Source of the DNA: Pleurostoma richardsiae
Taxonomy: Eukaryota > Ascomycota > Sordariomycetes > Calosphaeriales > Pleurostomataceae
Reading direction: 5' to 3'
Assembly (NCBI GenBank): GCA_030052745.1
Contig: JANBVO010000033.1
Coordinates: 372,001 to 436,000, forward strand
Length of the DNA stretch: 64,000 bases
The translations under genes were made by a program, and so were the position numbers. A model generated the notes under the pieces. That model was not told the origin of the DNA and made no database searches. It saw only the letters and a program-made list of their open reading frames with translations. Shown here piece after piece: positions 1-10,324 of this stretch; the first letter of the stretch is position 1, and each line of letters opens with the position of its first letter.

Positions 1-423
1 TTCTTCTTCGCCACCGGCCTGGGCATATCCGCGCAGCTCTTGTACATGAGGCAGCTCGTCGAGGACTCGGTGCGGCGCAGGACCTGCTGCCGCTCCCTGA
101 CACTCTACTGGGAAATAAGCGATGCCGGTGCGTGATCCTGCCCATGAAGCGCGTGTCCCACTAACAACCCAGGAATCTACGAATTGTTGACATCCGAGCT
201 GCGCTCGATCATGCTCAAGAGCCTGTCCGTCGGCCCCCAGTACTTCATCATCAAGCTCGTCGCGCACCCCTCGATCGAGATCAAGCTGGACAAGCCGTAT
301 CCCAACATCATTCTCCTAAAGGATTCGGTTGACCTGGTCGCCGAAGTTGGACGGGCTCGAATCGGGCGAGCGGCAGTGCTGGGTATGTTTCGGTATGCAC
401 AGTCTTGCCGGTGGCGACGCTAA
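1..423 (+). CDS. 3' end of an unidentified protein gene (partial)
   Basis: The first exon is open from the window edge to 127 and ends at a GTGCGT donor. The intron runs 128-172 with a CTAAC branch site near its end. The second exon continues in frame from 173 (phase 1) to a stop at 421-423. The fragment begins with a hydrophobic stretch and then looks like a soluble helical protein, but I do not recognise the family. The true end may lie further on: a GTATGT donor near 384 and a TAG acceptor after GCTAAC near 434 would remove this stop and carry the frame to about 573. The gene starts outside the window. Confidence 0.5.
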
Positions 424-1437
424 CCTAGGCTAGCTTGCCATCGCACTTGCGATAGGCACGGGGGCTACGCCAGTCTACGAGCCAAGCTGTTTGGGTCTAG
501 AGCCGGGGGGGAGGGAACCCTGAGGAAGGAAGATCGGTTCTGGGAATTACCTCTGGACGCGGATATGGCCTGAGCGTGTCGGGCCTGAGCGTGTCGTGGC
601 CTGGGGTTATTTGATGTTGGCTGCAAGATCCACCAGTTCCGTCGTCAACAAGGCCGCATGTTTGACTATTCAGAATCAGAGAGGCAGAGCTGGGACTGGC
701 TTCTCATAGCTGTGTGGGTGTCTAAGTTGGTGCCTGTTAACAACTCATCTACACTCCTTTATGTGATGTCCGCCTTCCGTATTGTCTCGAGAACACCTTG
801 CAAAGAGGAAGTTGTTTCCTCGTTGACGAAGAACGTCCAGATCCTCGCGGTCCTCGTCCAGGTTATGGTCCGCCGAATATAAGCTGCTCATGTCGATGCA
901 TTCTAGTCGCCTATAGATATATACTCGTGCTTCACGTAGTGTAGACTCAAGCGAGCAAGTCCCGCGATAGTTTCACGGAGAGCAAGCAGATGCGCATCGC
1001 GCTCCTGGGAATACCTGTCCTTGGAGACGTGATGCCAGGTGTACATTGTACTCAATAGGCTTACACTTGAGCGAATTTCTCCATTTAACGATGGCGTTAC
1101 TATACACTGACGAAGATAGCGACAACATCACTCTCTTGAGAGAGCTGGAGAGGACCGCTCAGCTGGCGCTGATTCTGCGAGCTGCATCCACTCCCACCGG
1201 ACTACTCACTCTCGAGCCACCCGCCGAAGCAGCAAAACACGAAGTCCGACTGCCAACAAAACCATCCGACTAGGTGTACTGTAAATGGAGCGGCGCCCTC
1301 AATCGGTCATTTCAAGAGCTACTTTTGGATGCTATTCGGCTCATCAAGTTCTTATGTAAATCACCTCAACAGTCCTTGTTGGACCTACTGAACGGCTGGG
1401 CTGCTCTTGTTGGAGGTGGGCCTCTCTCTGGAATCTA
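424..1437. other. Region without a convincing gene
   Basis: No recognisable domain was found. Two plus-strand open stretches, 1046-1273 and 1274-1543, share one reading frame and are separated by a single TAG at 1271-1273. The stop is followed at once by a GTGTAC that could be a weak donor. They may be a small gene with an intron, a decayed gene or chance. The second overlaps the 3' end of the minus-strand gene that ends at 1438. Confidence 0.3.
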
Positions 1438-2056
1438 CTATGAAAGAAGTTCGCCCTTTTCTAAGCCGGGGGACGAGTACAGTTCCAAAGCACGTGCCCT
1501 CATAGTCTCAACCTGGGATTTACACACCCTAACATCTGTTTGACATTCCATCCATGTCTCACGACGAATCCGGACACCTTTAGGGTATGACAAGCCTGAG
1601 TTGAAGCAGCGTCTGGCGAAGCTCAGATAGTCGGACGCCAGGACTGGCCCAAGGAGCTTTCCCTTCACCCACTTATTTCCAAAGGGTCTGCCGCGTTTGA
1701 GCTCTAGATCGGCGCGGTGATCGCAAAGAGCGAGGAAAAGGCAACCGGCCTCTAGCCATCTCTTTTCCTCGTTAACAACTTCTCCAAACAGTGTGTTGGC
1801 CACTTTTACTACATCCTCCCACTTTCCGTTCCACGAGTATATCTCGTCCAGCCCGAAGCCGATTTTAATGAATGCATCTTCATCCTCGAAATGGACAATG
1901 TCGAGGCCTGCAAATTTGTCGATAAGGCTGTTTACAAAGGTAGATGTCTTGTCGGCTAGGACATTAAGCGTCGCGCACTCATTCTGCGACGCTATACATT
2001 AGAATATAGTACTGTAACACAGCTTGGTTTGACGAGAAACTTACCGCGGTCTCCAT
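1438..2056 (-). CDS. Hypothetical protein, two exons, about 185 aa
   Basis: A short first exon (2056-2045) encodes only M-E-T-A and ends at a GTAAGT donor. A 61-nt intron (2044-1984) follows. The second exon (1983-1438) stays open to its stop, and the phase is 0 on both sides. The product is soluble and of mixed charge, with a Trp/Asp-rich N-terminal half and basic patches in the C-terminal half. It has no signal peptide or membrane segment. I do not recognise a family. A TTTAAAT element near 2113 lies a suitable distance upstream. The strong donor and the preserved frame support the model. Confidence 0.5.
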
Positions 2057-2630
2057 ATTCAGCGAAGAAGATGTGGAAGTGCTAAGTCTCCTACCCGCCC
2101 GTGTTTCGATATTTAAAGGGAAGGGAAAAGGACCACGGCGGCGGCTCGGTATTTATCCATCAGTACAGCGTTATCTGGCGGAGGCACGATTTTCTTGATC
2201 CGATCTGGTGGCGGTTCTGCTTTTGTTACCTTCCTTGGTACAGATGTTACAGTATCCCGCAAGCCGCCATCTTTTAAAAGAGTTAACCGAAAATCCTGCG
2301 ACACTCAATTCGCCTTCCATTGCACATCGTCGAGACGGGAGAAACGATGACGATTCTACTTGACAGGGCAAATTTCGGCCCTTTCTGAAGCCAGAAAGTG
2401 AAGAGAAATGCACGCCGCGAGCCATTAATGGCGGGTTGTAATTGGTCACTCTGCGGTACTCTATGTACTATGGTAGATGACCTCCACAAAGAGACGACTG
2501 CGTGTGCAGTCAGTGCGCGCCACACGCTTCTGAGTATCTCGCATTCATGTCGCCGTATCTCGACACGCAACCTCGGTAGAGCAGAAGCCCTGCTGCTCTA
2601 GGCTGCAATTCGCAGCTGTCGTTCACCAGA
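2057..2630. other. Intergenic stretch, nothing recognised
   Basis: This stretch separates the hypothetical gene ending at 1438 from the pseudokinase gene ending at 2631. It contains only short overlapping open frames on both strands without domain features. The first part should hold the promoter of the 1438-2056 gene. Confidence 0.4.
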
Positions 2631-3558
2631 TCATTTGAAGTCGCACGTTTTAAGCACGGCATGGAACACGAAAACCGCCAAGTCCGCGCTGGAGCAACCA
2701 TTGCTCAAGAACTTGCACTGATCGTGAGGTCAGCGGGAGCGAAGATGCTCAGTTGTCCACACTCACTTGGAGGGCTTCGGCGAGCGACATGAACGACGTG
2801 TTCGTGATGAAGTGCGTCATCTGCGCCGACCAGGACTCGCTCCCGCTGACGTTCGAGCGCATCATGTACTGAATCAGCGGACCTAAGGCAGCTGAATCAT
2901 TAGGGCCCCCCTTCACGAACACCCCCAGATACACTGATAGCGGTCAGAAAATCCTGCAGAGTCTGGCGGTGGTGCTACTCACTGATTTTCGCGACGCCCT
3001 CGCTTGTGAAGCCTACTGCCGAGGGCGGCAAGGTCTTTGTCGTCAGGCCATTCGCGAGCAAGTACTCCAGCCCTTGGCCGACCTTTCCGAGTCAGTAAGG
3101 AGGAGCAAGACCGGGACGCTCTCACTGACATGCTTGCTTATCGTTGCTATGTGTCTCTCCTTGAGGCGCCGTGGAATGGCGCATATCTGCTCGAGCGTAC
3201 GGGGGGTGAACTCCAAGACCGCGTGGACCTGGCCTTCGTGATCGTATAAACCTAGAAGCTGCACGATATGATCATGCTCGAGCTGTGTGGTGTTTTCGCC
3301 ATCGTCAAGTTTTGCGAGGAAGACACACTGATGGCCCGTTTGGCCATACGCGGCGACAAGCCGTCTTCCGCCCCGCAGTACGGTGGCGACCTCGGCGTAT
3401 GAGTCCTTCTCTTCCTTCTCTGTGCTGGACTGGAATTTTCGCTTCTTAAGCACCCTCACATGCTTTTCCAGGACCCTCTCGGGCTTTCGCTCAGCCGCTT
3501 CTCGAGGCGAGATACTGAGGCTGCTGGGAATGATTTCTGCATCGGTCTCTTGGCTCAT
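2631..3558 (-). CDS. Pseudokinase-like protein, four exons, about 260 aa
   Basis: The exons read 3558-3130, 3082-2983, 2933-2767 and 2717-2631. All three introns are 48-49 nt with GTCAGT, GTGAGT and GTGAGT donors and CAG or AAG acceptors, and the frame is kept throughout. After an acidic/basic N-terminal tail of about 45 residues the protein follows a protein-kinase course: a beta-rich N-lobe, a hinge-like segment (LEFTPRTLEQI), a helix-E-like segment (VGQGLEYLLANGL) and a catalytic-loop position reading TTKTLPPSAV. No HRD, no catalytic Asp and no DFG can be seen, so phosphotransfer is unlikely. A scaffold or regulator role is inference. The C-terminal exons resemble a shortened C-lobe. Confidence 0.6.
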
Positions 3559-3694
3559 CTCTCACAAGCATGACGCCCCGCGGCGGCTGTCTACTGCATG
3601 GAAGCTCTCGATCGCATTACAAGACTGGAACCTGATTCACGTCTCTAAATACACGGCCGTGATCCATTTACGGATACCAGAAAATGCGAGACCA

Positions 3695-3709
3695 CCCCCC
3701 CCCCCCCCC
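3695..3709. repeat. Homopolymer run of 15 C
   Basis: Fifteen consecutive C residues are followed directly by GGGG. The run lies between two minus-strand genes, just past the stop of the membrane protein ending at 3734. If that gene has a third exon after a possible GTGAGT donor near its stop, the run would be intronic. Confidence 0.9.
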
Positions 3710-3733
3710 GGGGCCAAAAATCCCACCCGGGGC

Positions 3734-4348
3734 TCACCCGCTGTACTCACCCCTCAGCCTCTCTAGTTGCAGCCAATATACCACGCAGGCAGTCCCTGAG
3801 GCGACAACTGCCGCCGCGCTGACGGCGATCGTCGTGACGGATGCGACTGACCAGGTCCCGTTGTGCGCCGTGTATACATTCGTGAGAGTCGTGATAAACC
3901 CCACGGTGCAGTTCCCTAAAACGGGCCTTCCATTGTTAAGAGAGCCTTAGAGGAGCCGTCGCAAGGGTCCGCAGGTTGCTTACAGAAACACGTGGTTCAG
4001 AAGCCATACGCAGTTTCTTCGCCGCTTGAACCACAGCCGTACTAGCCCCACGATGGAGCCAAGACACAAGACGGACGCGATCACGAGTATTGGCACCTTC
4101 TGGAATAGGTGCAAGGCCGGTTCGCCAATACTGCCCACCTGCGTGAGAACTTTGGACCTATGTAGCGACGTAATTACGGGAGGAAGAGTGATGTAGCCGG
4201 CAAGGAGGAGCCAGCAGTAGATCTTCGCAAGGAAGACGTCGAGAAAAGGGATATCCTTATCATTTTCCACCAGGATCCTCACGTAGTCGGATATCTGATG
4301 CCGGTACCGCGCTCGAGGATCCATGGGCTCTTCTGAGCACCGTCTCAT
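3734..4348 (-). CDS. Four-helix membrane protein, two exons, about 185 aa
   Basis: Exon 1 (4348-3984) ends at GTAAGC. The intron (3983-3927) carries CTTAAC before its acceptor. Exon 2 (3926-3734) restores the frame. Four hydrophobic segments are visible, near residues 42-62, 88-108, 121-138 and 150-170, with a basic loop (WFKRRRN) between the second and third and two N-glycosylation sequons (NCT, NGT) around the third. The layout, including an NHVFLP segment entering helix 3, resembles a multi-pass family I know as conserved but uncharacterised in filamentous ascomycetes. It is divergent from the BYS1-like gene, with 119 bp between the starts. A start at the internal Met of MDPRARY is possible. 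Confidence 0.7.
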
Positions 4349-4467
4349 CAGGATAGCAACCTCGACGTATTATAAGCAGTCGGAGAGCCCGTTTTGGATC
4401 TGTTCTGAGTATAAACCCTAGACGGAGCAAAGTTAGGTGGGAGAGAGCGCGGTGCCGCCAGTTCAAC

Positions 4468-5007
4468 ATGAGACGTCTACTGTCCAAATGGTTTGCATGG
4501 GCTTCGCTCGGTCTTGTGACCAGCGGTCTGGCTGGTCAGATACTCGTCGTGAATCAGTGTCCGTACTCGATCTATCTCAAGTCTGTCCAGGATGTCGAAT
4601 CCGGTCTTTACGTTCTCTCCGAAAACGGAAGATTTGCGCAAGACTACCAGTTCAAGACCCGCATCGTCGACAGTGTTGAAGTTGCCGTGGGCGTTTCCGT
4701 CAAGATAGCCAAGTCGCCGCAACTGTTCCCGCAAACACAATTCGAGTACACCTACGATCCTCGCCTAGCTCCACAGTTTGATCTGTACTACGACATATCA
4801 AACGTGAACGACACTATACCTTGGCAGTTCAGTGATTATGGCTTGTGTGTCCTGCCGTCGAGCTGCGCTTGCACTCCCATCGTGTGCCCCCCGCAGAACC
4901 TCACCTGCAGCATGGCGTACAATCAACCATTCGATGACTGGGCTACGCACGGCTGCTACAGCAATATCAATCTGACGCTCAATTTATGTTATAGTAGGGC
5001 TCAGTAG
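4468..5007 (+). CDS. Secreted BYS1-like (thaumatin-like fold) protein
   Basis: The 179-aa single-exon product begins with a signal peptide of about 23 residues, with cleavage likely after GLAG. The mature part starts with the beta-strand pattern typical of BYS1 proteins: a VVNQCPYSIYL segment, then a Val-rich strand and a Pro/Cys-rich end. Seven Cys lie in the last 55 residues, suggesting disulfides, and sequons NDT, NLT and NLT fit secretion. BYS1-family proteins are small secreted fungal proteins related to the thaumatin fold. Some are linked to morphogenesis or host contact, but the molecular function is not settled. An effector-like role here is only a possibility. Confidence 0.8.
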   Translation: MRRLLSKWFAWASLGLVTSGLAGQILVVNQCPYSIYLKSVQDVESGLYVLSENGRFAQDYQFKTRIVDSVEVAVGVSVKIAKSPQLFPQTQFEYTYDPRLAPQFDLYYDISNVNDTIPWQFSDYGLCVLPSSCACTPIVCPPQNLTCSMAYNQPFDDWATHGCYSNINLTLNLCYSRAQ

Positions 5008-5088
5008 GCTAGTCAGGGCGGGATCACGCAGGTTGTGCTAGACAACAAAACGAGCAAGGTTGCTCAATGGATACACGTAGAATCTAGC

Positions 5089-5487
5089 TCATTGTCCATG
5101 CCCATTTCTGACGGATGCGTGACGTCTAAACTGGGTCCCAGCCTCTCCGTCTACTGAATATATCTTGGCCCACTCCTTGTTCGCTTCCTCGATGGCAGCG
5201 TTGAACTCTTGGAGACAGCGCTCAAGGAGATTGAATGCCATCCTGACTTCGTACGCGATGAATCGGGAGTTCTCCGTAAGGCTGCGGAAGTAAATAACCT
5301 CCTGCACCAAGTCGCCATTCTCCCGAACCAGCTCCTCGATCCTCTCGGCGGAGCTCACTCGCTTCGCTTTTGCGGCTCTCAGCCTCCTGGGGATGGCGCT
5401 GACGGCCACGGTGGAGCGTTTCCCAAGTTGGTCGATGAGACGGTCGATCGAGGTCATACGCGGGGGGCCGTCTCTTCTGCTGCTCAT
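5089..5487 (-). CDS. Small coiled-coil protein, about 132 aa
   Basis: The start chosen is the Met of MSSRRDGPP. Upstream codons in frame are possible but less likely. A basic N-terminal tail (to about residue 45) is followed by a long amphipathic helix with heptad-like leucines and isoleucines (residues about 48-115). The pattern resembles small fungal coiled-coil proteins that start the helix with an Ile-Glu-Glu-Leu segment and end it with an acidic stretch near an aromatic residue. No enzyme motif is present. The minus-strand gene at 10592-10933 has the same size and layout and may be a distant relative. Confidence 0.55.
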   Translation of the reverse strand: MSSRRDGPPRMTSIDRLIDQLGKRSTVAVSAIPRRLRAAKAKRVSSAERIEELVRENGDLVQEVIYFRSLTENSRFIAYEVRMAFNLLERCLQEFNAAIEEANKEWAKIYSVDGEAGTQFRRHASVRNGHGQ

Positions 5488-5861
5488 CTTGGCATAGAAT
5501 TTCTGTTCAAGACTGCCGCGTACATACACCGTAAGATTTCAGTCCGAGGGCGATGTTCATCGCGGCATGTATAGCAATGACGCCGCATGATGCGGACGGG
5601 GCATCCTTTTTCATATCCAGTCGCTCTGGGCCAGAGTCGCCCGTTTTGGCTCTTGGCCAGCGGTTCATCGTCACCGACTTCTCACTGCTCCTCGTGTACC
5701 GTACCCCATCACGTCCTGTCCAGATCGATCGTGTGTGGCCAGGCCGTGAGGATTCGGCCCAAGAGGGGTTCGTATCTCAGGAGCCGAAATGAGATCACGA
5801 AGAATGCATATCAGATGGCTTAGGAGGAAAAGGGTGTGGGATAAAGGGGGGCAGGACCATC

Positions 5862-6281
5862 ATGTCTAAGACTCCTGGGTGGCATCATGTGGGGAAACCA
5901 GTCCACGGCGGACTCCCGCTCGTGAAGACGACGGTGAAAGAAGCCATTACTACATACATATGTGGGGACAAAATCTTCTATGGCGCGCTCCTAGAGGCCC
6001 AGGACCCGATTCTCGCCGGCAAGGGCATCCTGGCCTGGATTCTGGAAAAGGACGGACAGATGTTTCGACAAGACAGAGGCCCGTTTGTCCTTGTTGTCCC
6101 GGACCAGTCTATTTCCGTCCCGGAGTCAATATTTGGTCACTACGAACTGGAAGAGGCGTGCTACTACTCAGTCAAGTGGGCACACTTTGACTGTCCAACC
6201 TGGGAAACCGAAAACGGATCCGGCGAGCTGTCTAAGCTTATTCTTCGATACTGGATAGATTATCGACTGGATACGCAATGA
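5862..6281 (+). CDS. Hypothetical protein, 139 aa
   Basis: This is a single open frame with a real ATG and normal composition. The predicted product is soluble with alternating beta-like segments, a central Pro-Asp turn (VVPDQSISVPES) and an aromatic-rich C-terminal half. It has no signal peptide, no transmembrane helix and no motif I recognise. It stands alone between the coiled-coil gene and the GPI-type wall protein. Confidence 0.5.
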   Translation: MSKTPGWHHVGKPVHGGLPLVKTTVKEAITTYICGDKIFYGALLEAQDPILAGKGILAWILEKDGQMFRQDRGPFVLVVPDQSISVPESIFGHYELEEACYYSVKWAHFDCPTWETENGSGELSKLILRYWIDYRLDTQ

Positions 6282-6627
6282 ACGGTGTGCTGTGCCGGCA
6301 CAGCACGTCCCACAGGCCACTAATTGGTTTCAGGTGACGTCTCTCAGTCCCCGTAAGCGCCAGAATTGCCGGATAGCATCAGGCAACTCTGCACCTTCAC
6401 CATCCGTCCAGCCCAGAAGGTACAGTACGTACGTTAGCTTCAGTACATTATCAGCGAAGTCCTAAGGCTGTATTAGTCGTGCCAGGGGCCAAAGTCCATT
6501 TCTGGCGCTTTTGTGGAGCCGGCCTGTTGATCGTGGAGGCTGTCTGGAACTGGCGTTTAGACGTACGCATTACAGTATAAGCTCTATGGGGATTCTAAGC
6601 TAGAGGACAGATTTCCTCCTCCCAGCA
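6282..6627. other. Intergenic stretch with a GTACAGTAC element
   Basis: No gene is seen. At about 6419-6433 the sequence reads GGTACAGTACGTACG, one of several copies in the window of a near-palindromic GTACAGTAC element. This copy lies about 200 bp upstream of the GPI-type gene. Confidence 0.5.
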
Positions 6628-7422
6628 ATGGCGTCCCGTTCCGTGTTGTCTTTCCTTCTTGTCGCCGTCCCTGCGGCAGCGTCGATGCCCTCCAGGTATC
6701 CACACATGATCTCGAATGTCACCGCGTCTGGGAAGAGCACCATCGAGAGACGCGCAGCAGGAGAGACCACCGCAACCTGCGGCTGGGCCAGCGGGACCTC
6801 ACGTTCGCATACCACTAGTCCCCCTATTGTCTCCTATCTCCGCTGAGCTGTTTGCAGAATACCCGATAACCTGCGCGGGAAGCGGCATTGACGCTTGCGT
6901 GACGTCGGCAGGCTTTGTCGGATGTCGATGGCTTACCGCCTGCGTCGACTACGGAAAGTGGACGTTTTCGAACCTACCTGCAGAACCAACAGGCATCTGG
7001 TGAGTCCTCCGGCGGCTTGGGGAAACTGCCAGTAACGCCTCTTTAGCGTATCGTCGGAACTGCCGTACTGTGGACAATATCTCTGGACATCACCTGTTCG
7101 AACGATGCTGGACTGTTTTGCAGAAGCATCACAAACCGTCCTGGCTGTAGAGGCCTCGTCGACCGGTGTCACGGACGGAATGACTGTACCATCGTCGCTG
7201 TCGTCCTCATCAACCTCGGCGCTCGCGAAGACAACCCCAACGCCGTCAATCTCATCAACGTCGACCTTGGCAATCTCGACGCCGTCAAGCTCGAGCTCGT
7301 CCCGTCTTGCGCTCACTACTGGTTCGTGCTTGTCTGCCCCAACCGGCTGCTTCAGCACGTTGTCGAGTGATGTCATGAGCGTATCGTTTGCAACAGTTTC
7401 CATTTTCGTATTTCTGGCTTGA
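6628..7422 (+). CDS. Secreted, GPI-anchored Ser-rich cell-wall protein, three exons, about 230 aa
   Basis: Exons read 6628-6802, 6858-6999 and 7047-7422, with introns of 55 and 47 nt. The first donor is GTTCGC, a weak match to the consensus, but it restores the expected Cys-rich reading: CGWASGTS followed by YPITC, then a run ending ACVDY. The second intron has a standard GTGAGT donor. The product has a signal peptide (first about 19 residues), a domain with paired Cys spacing, a segment with SSELPYCGQY, a long Ser/Thr linker and a hydrophobic C-terminus typical of a GPI signal. This order is common in ascomycete wall proteins of unknown function. It acts outside the cell. Confidence 0.75.
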
Positions 7423-7884
7423 CAGAAGCCGACTCCTGTTTCTAGTATATTGTATCTCACGTCAAGTTCTCGCTTGTAGCTAGAGTTATCGAACGTGATC
7501 TATCCTAGACTTGCAAAAAATGGGTGCACCCGCTCGCGGCAATGTTAAGTCAGCCGATTGAGCCGTACATGTCTGAAAGCGGCGGCTGCCCCGACTACGT
7601 CCTAAGAAATGCGGGTAGAGATGTAATCCATACCCGTTGATTCCTGAGAATGCAATCCGTGGCCAGAAGAGTATGCAGCTGAAGCTAGAAACAGCCTTAC
7701 ATTCATGCCACGGTCGTCAGCGGAAGTTGGCTCCATCAAGGCACGCGTGGGGGCCGTACCTTACCCCTGTGTGGTATCAAAGGAGGGTAAGTCACGTGCT
7801 CTCGTCTTACGGCAACGTCGTCGAAGTGACAACCGTGCGTTTTTCGTCTCTTTCTCCTCGGCACATCTAACTGTGACTGATGAC
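7423..7884. other. Upstream region of the SET gene
   Basis: The SET gene's frame is open back to 7705, but the first convincing ATG in frame is at 7885, so this part is read as promoter and 5' UTR. No other gene is seen. The 3' part is rich in C and T, as is common before fungal starts. Confidence 0.4.
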
Positions 7885-9279
7885 ATGGATGCGAGAGATA
7901 CATTACAAGCAGGAAGCAATGGGACGAACGATGCAAGCCAAATGGTCACGTCCCAAAGCACAGCGGGGCGCAAGAGGCGCAAGAGGCGCGGGGCAGTCTC
8001 CGCAGACGACAGCCTGGACAGGATCACGACACGAATAAGACAGGACGACGAGATGTGCGCGATACCCCCGACCGACATATCACACCCTCCTGATTTGAAT
8101 TGCTACGAGCTGGCGCTCGTAGCCCATAGCAGACTCGCAATTGCGCAATTCTGTTCCGCGGTCCGTGCTACGCGGGAACCCGCCACCTCCACAGCATTCG
8201 CCGATATCAGCCGACTCAGAAAGCTTGAAGCTCGGTTTCACTTGGTCGAGGTCGCTCGCGCGATCGAGAGAGTGAGAAAGGGGAGGTTCCGAGCCGACCC
8301 TGCGGCTCTGGGGGATATCCGGCAGAAGACGGGATGGGGGATGACAGAACTGCATCGGCTTGCCAAGGAGGGACAACAATGGATGCAGATCAGCGAGCAT
8401 CCTTATGAGGGCATGTTGTGTTTTTATCTCACTGAGCGGGGCCTCGGAATCAAACCCGCGGACTATCGCGAGATGAAAAAGGAAGATATCCCGACGTTCT
8501 TGGCTCTTCTAGATAATGAGTACATCCGCACTCTGTGCAGCGTGGGGAAGGCTTTTCAAGACTCACGGAGTGGCGACGATGTCGAGTTCAGGTGGGAAAG
8601 CGACAACGAGATCCCAGATGCGAAAGAAGAAGAAGAAATGCTGCGTCTGTTGGAGCCCTTCCCCTTCACGCCCGAGAACATATACGAGCCGAGCAGGTAC
8701 CCGGACTGGCCCCGACCACCGGTCTGGCCGGAAACGTGGCCTTGGCCCGCCGATCCGACATGGATACCTAATGCGTACTTGCAGTGCAACCTGTGCGGCA
8801 AAGAGGGATGCCGCTGTGTGGAGACGGCGTTTCCTAAGCGCAAGCCCAGGATCAAGAGGTATGGCAGATACGGCCAACGAGGGCTCGGTCTTCAAGCCGT
8901 CGCGGAACAAGCTGGTGAGATAGCATACAAAGAGGGCGACCTTATCGGGCAACTTACGGGCGAGCTCGTTCCCCTTGACAGCGACGATGACACCTGGACG
9001 ACTGATTTCGCACGGACCGATCTTGACGAAGCGGCTGCCGTTTGCAAGATTCAGTATGGCCGTGTGGGTAATTTTTTCCGGTTGCTCAACCATTCTTGCA
9101 GGCCGCTCGCAATTCTCAGGAAGCGGAGAGTATCGGGAAAGTGGGTCATGACTATCGAAGCAAAGGTGGACATCTATGACGGCGCGGAAATCACCATCTC
9201 CTACCGGGCAACGCCAGATCCCTGCTTCTGTATGGTATGTAGGGAACAGCATGATGCAGTCACGGTGGCTAGATCGTGA
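7885..9279 (+). CDS. SET-domain protein, about 464 aa
   Basis: The start chosen is ATG 7885 (MDARDTLQ); an upstream start at 7705 is possible. A basic KRRKRR patch lies near residue 30. The SET-type region fills the last 150 residues: a QRGLGLQAV opening strand, an acidic insert, the pseudoknot motif VGNFFRLLNHSCRP with the key N-H-S-C, and an ITISYRATP strand with the conserved Tyr, then a Cys-containing post-SET tail (CFCMVC). These residues bind S-adenosylmethionine and shape the lysine channel in known SET methyltransferases, so activity is plausible. The substrate cannot be told. The N-terminal 300 residues are helical and unrecognised. Confidence 0.8.
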   Translation: MDARDTLQAGSNGTNDASQMVTSQSTAGRKRRKRRGAVSADDSLDRITTRIRQDDEMCAIPPTDISHPPDLNCYELALVAHSRLAIAQFCSAVRATREPATSTAFADISRLRKLEARFHLVEVARAIERVRKGRFRADPAALGDIRQKTGWGMTELHRLAKEGQQWMQISEHPYEGMLCFYLTERGLGIKPADYREMKKEDIPTFLALLDNEYIRTLCSVGKAFQDSRSGDDVEFRWESDNEIPDAKEEEEMLRLLEPFPFTPENIYEPSRYPDWPRPPVWPETWPWPADPTWIPNAYLQCNLCGKEGCRCVETAFPKRKPRIKRYGRYGQRGLGLQAVAEQAGEIAYKEGDLIGQLTGELVPLDSDDDTWTTDFARTDLDEAAAVCKIQYGRVGNFFRLLNHSCRPLAILRKRRVSGKWVMTIEAKVDIYDGAEITISYRATPDPCFCMVCREQHDAVTVARS

Positions 9280-9862
9280 ATCGATATCGTCCTGTGCAGC
9301 AGGGACAGCACGCGGCGGCACCGGGCCGTTTTTCAACGTGATCCGAAGGACGTGCTGATTTGATTTCGACCTCTATTCCTGCTCCATCGGCATGCGGAGC
9401 CGTTTCGAGCAAGCGTGTCCAACCCGTGAGTTCCGCCGTACGCTGTCTGGTCCGACGTTTGGCGATGCATGCGCTGCGGCGGCGTCGCGGCCCGCCAGGT
9501 GAGCACCGAGGTGGTCGGTCACACTGTGGTTTCTTCCATCGATGGCATGGCTGCTTCGTACGGTGTCATGCAATCCACCTTCGCGCGCTGTTGGGTCCTG
9601 CCAGTTAAGACGGAACTAGGAGTCCCGCGGAACTGCACCGTGGGTGCAGCCATATTCAGCTCCAGTTCAACTCTGAAGGCTTCTCAGTTATGCATGCATC
9701 GAAGGATACAGTAGTACGTCCCGACCTGCTCGTGTATGTGCACTAGGAGCCAAAACCGGAGATCTGCACCTCGAATCCATAACTTCTAGGGGCTGAATAT
9801 ATGATAATTGGCGGGCTCCCAACGCGGCAGTACTCGCTCTAGACAGCCAGGACACTTCGACG
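9280..9862. other. Intergenic stretch, nothing recognised
   Basis: Only short overlapping open frames lie here. A GATACAGTAGTACG stretch near 9706 is a loose match to the GTACAGTAC element. Confidence 0.4.
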
Positions 9863-10324
9863 ATGAACCAGCAACAGTACCAAGGCGCTGGTCTCGCGCA
9901 AGCGGGTGCAGGGCAACCTTATCCGGGCACAGTTCTCTGGGCACAACCCAGCACGCCGCCCATGTTCACCGGAGACCCTCAACTCTACGAATGTTTTGTC
10001 GCCCAGCACAGATGCATCCGTGACTATGCGAGCCTGCTACGACGCCTAGAAGAAGATGTGATTGCCCAGGGCAGACTTATTCATACGCTGAAGGACGAGA
10101 ATTGGCGACTCCGGCACCAAATCGCTATTCAAGATGCGCAGATAGCGGACCTTGCGCGCAGCAACCAAACGTGCAAGACGACATCATCCCCTCACTCGGG
10201 CTTTCCAGAGTCGGCTACGAGTGAACAGCTGGAGACGCACCATAGATCGGAGGTTCAAACCCCGTTAGGGCCCGAGAGGAAGCGGAAGCGTCAGCGTCGC
10301 AAACCGGAAGCACTGGACCTGTAA
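9863..10324 (+). CDS. Small coiled-coil protein with Gln/Pro-rich head and basic tail, 153 aa
   Basis: The ATG at 9863 follows a suitable purine context. Residues 1-40 are Gln/Gly/Pro-rich. Residues about 55-105 form a predicted coiled coil with Leu/Ile repeats (LLRRLEEDVIAQGRLIHTLK and beyond). The tail is disordered and ends in a basic cluster (ERKRKRQRRKPE) that could act as a nuclear localisation signal. A leucine zipper without a clear basic DNA-binding region is the simplest reading. No pathway can be named. Confidence 0.5.
   Translation: MNQQQYQGAGLAQAGAGQPYPGTVLWAQPSTPPMFTGDPQLYECFVAQHRCIRDYASLLRRLEEDVIAQGRLIHTLKDENWRLRHQIAIQDAQIADLARSNQTCKTTSSPHSGFPESATSEQLETHHRSEVQTPLGPERKRKRQRRKPEALDL

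Noticed and set aside
1046-1543. Stop-codon readthrough gene
   Set aside because: Two in-frame stretches split by one TAG are suggestive, but no homology or readthrough context is visible; listed only as unassigned.
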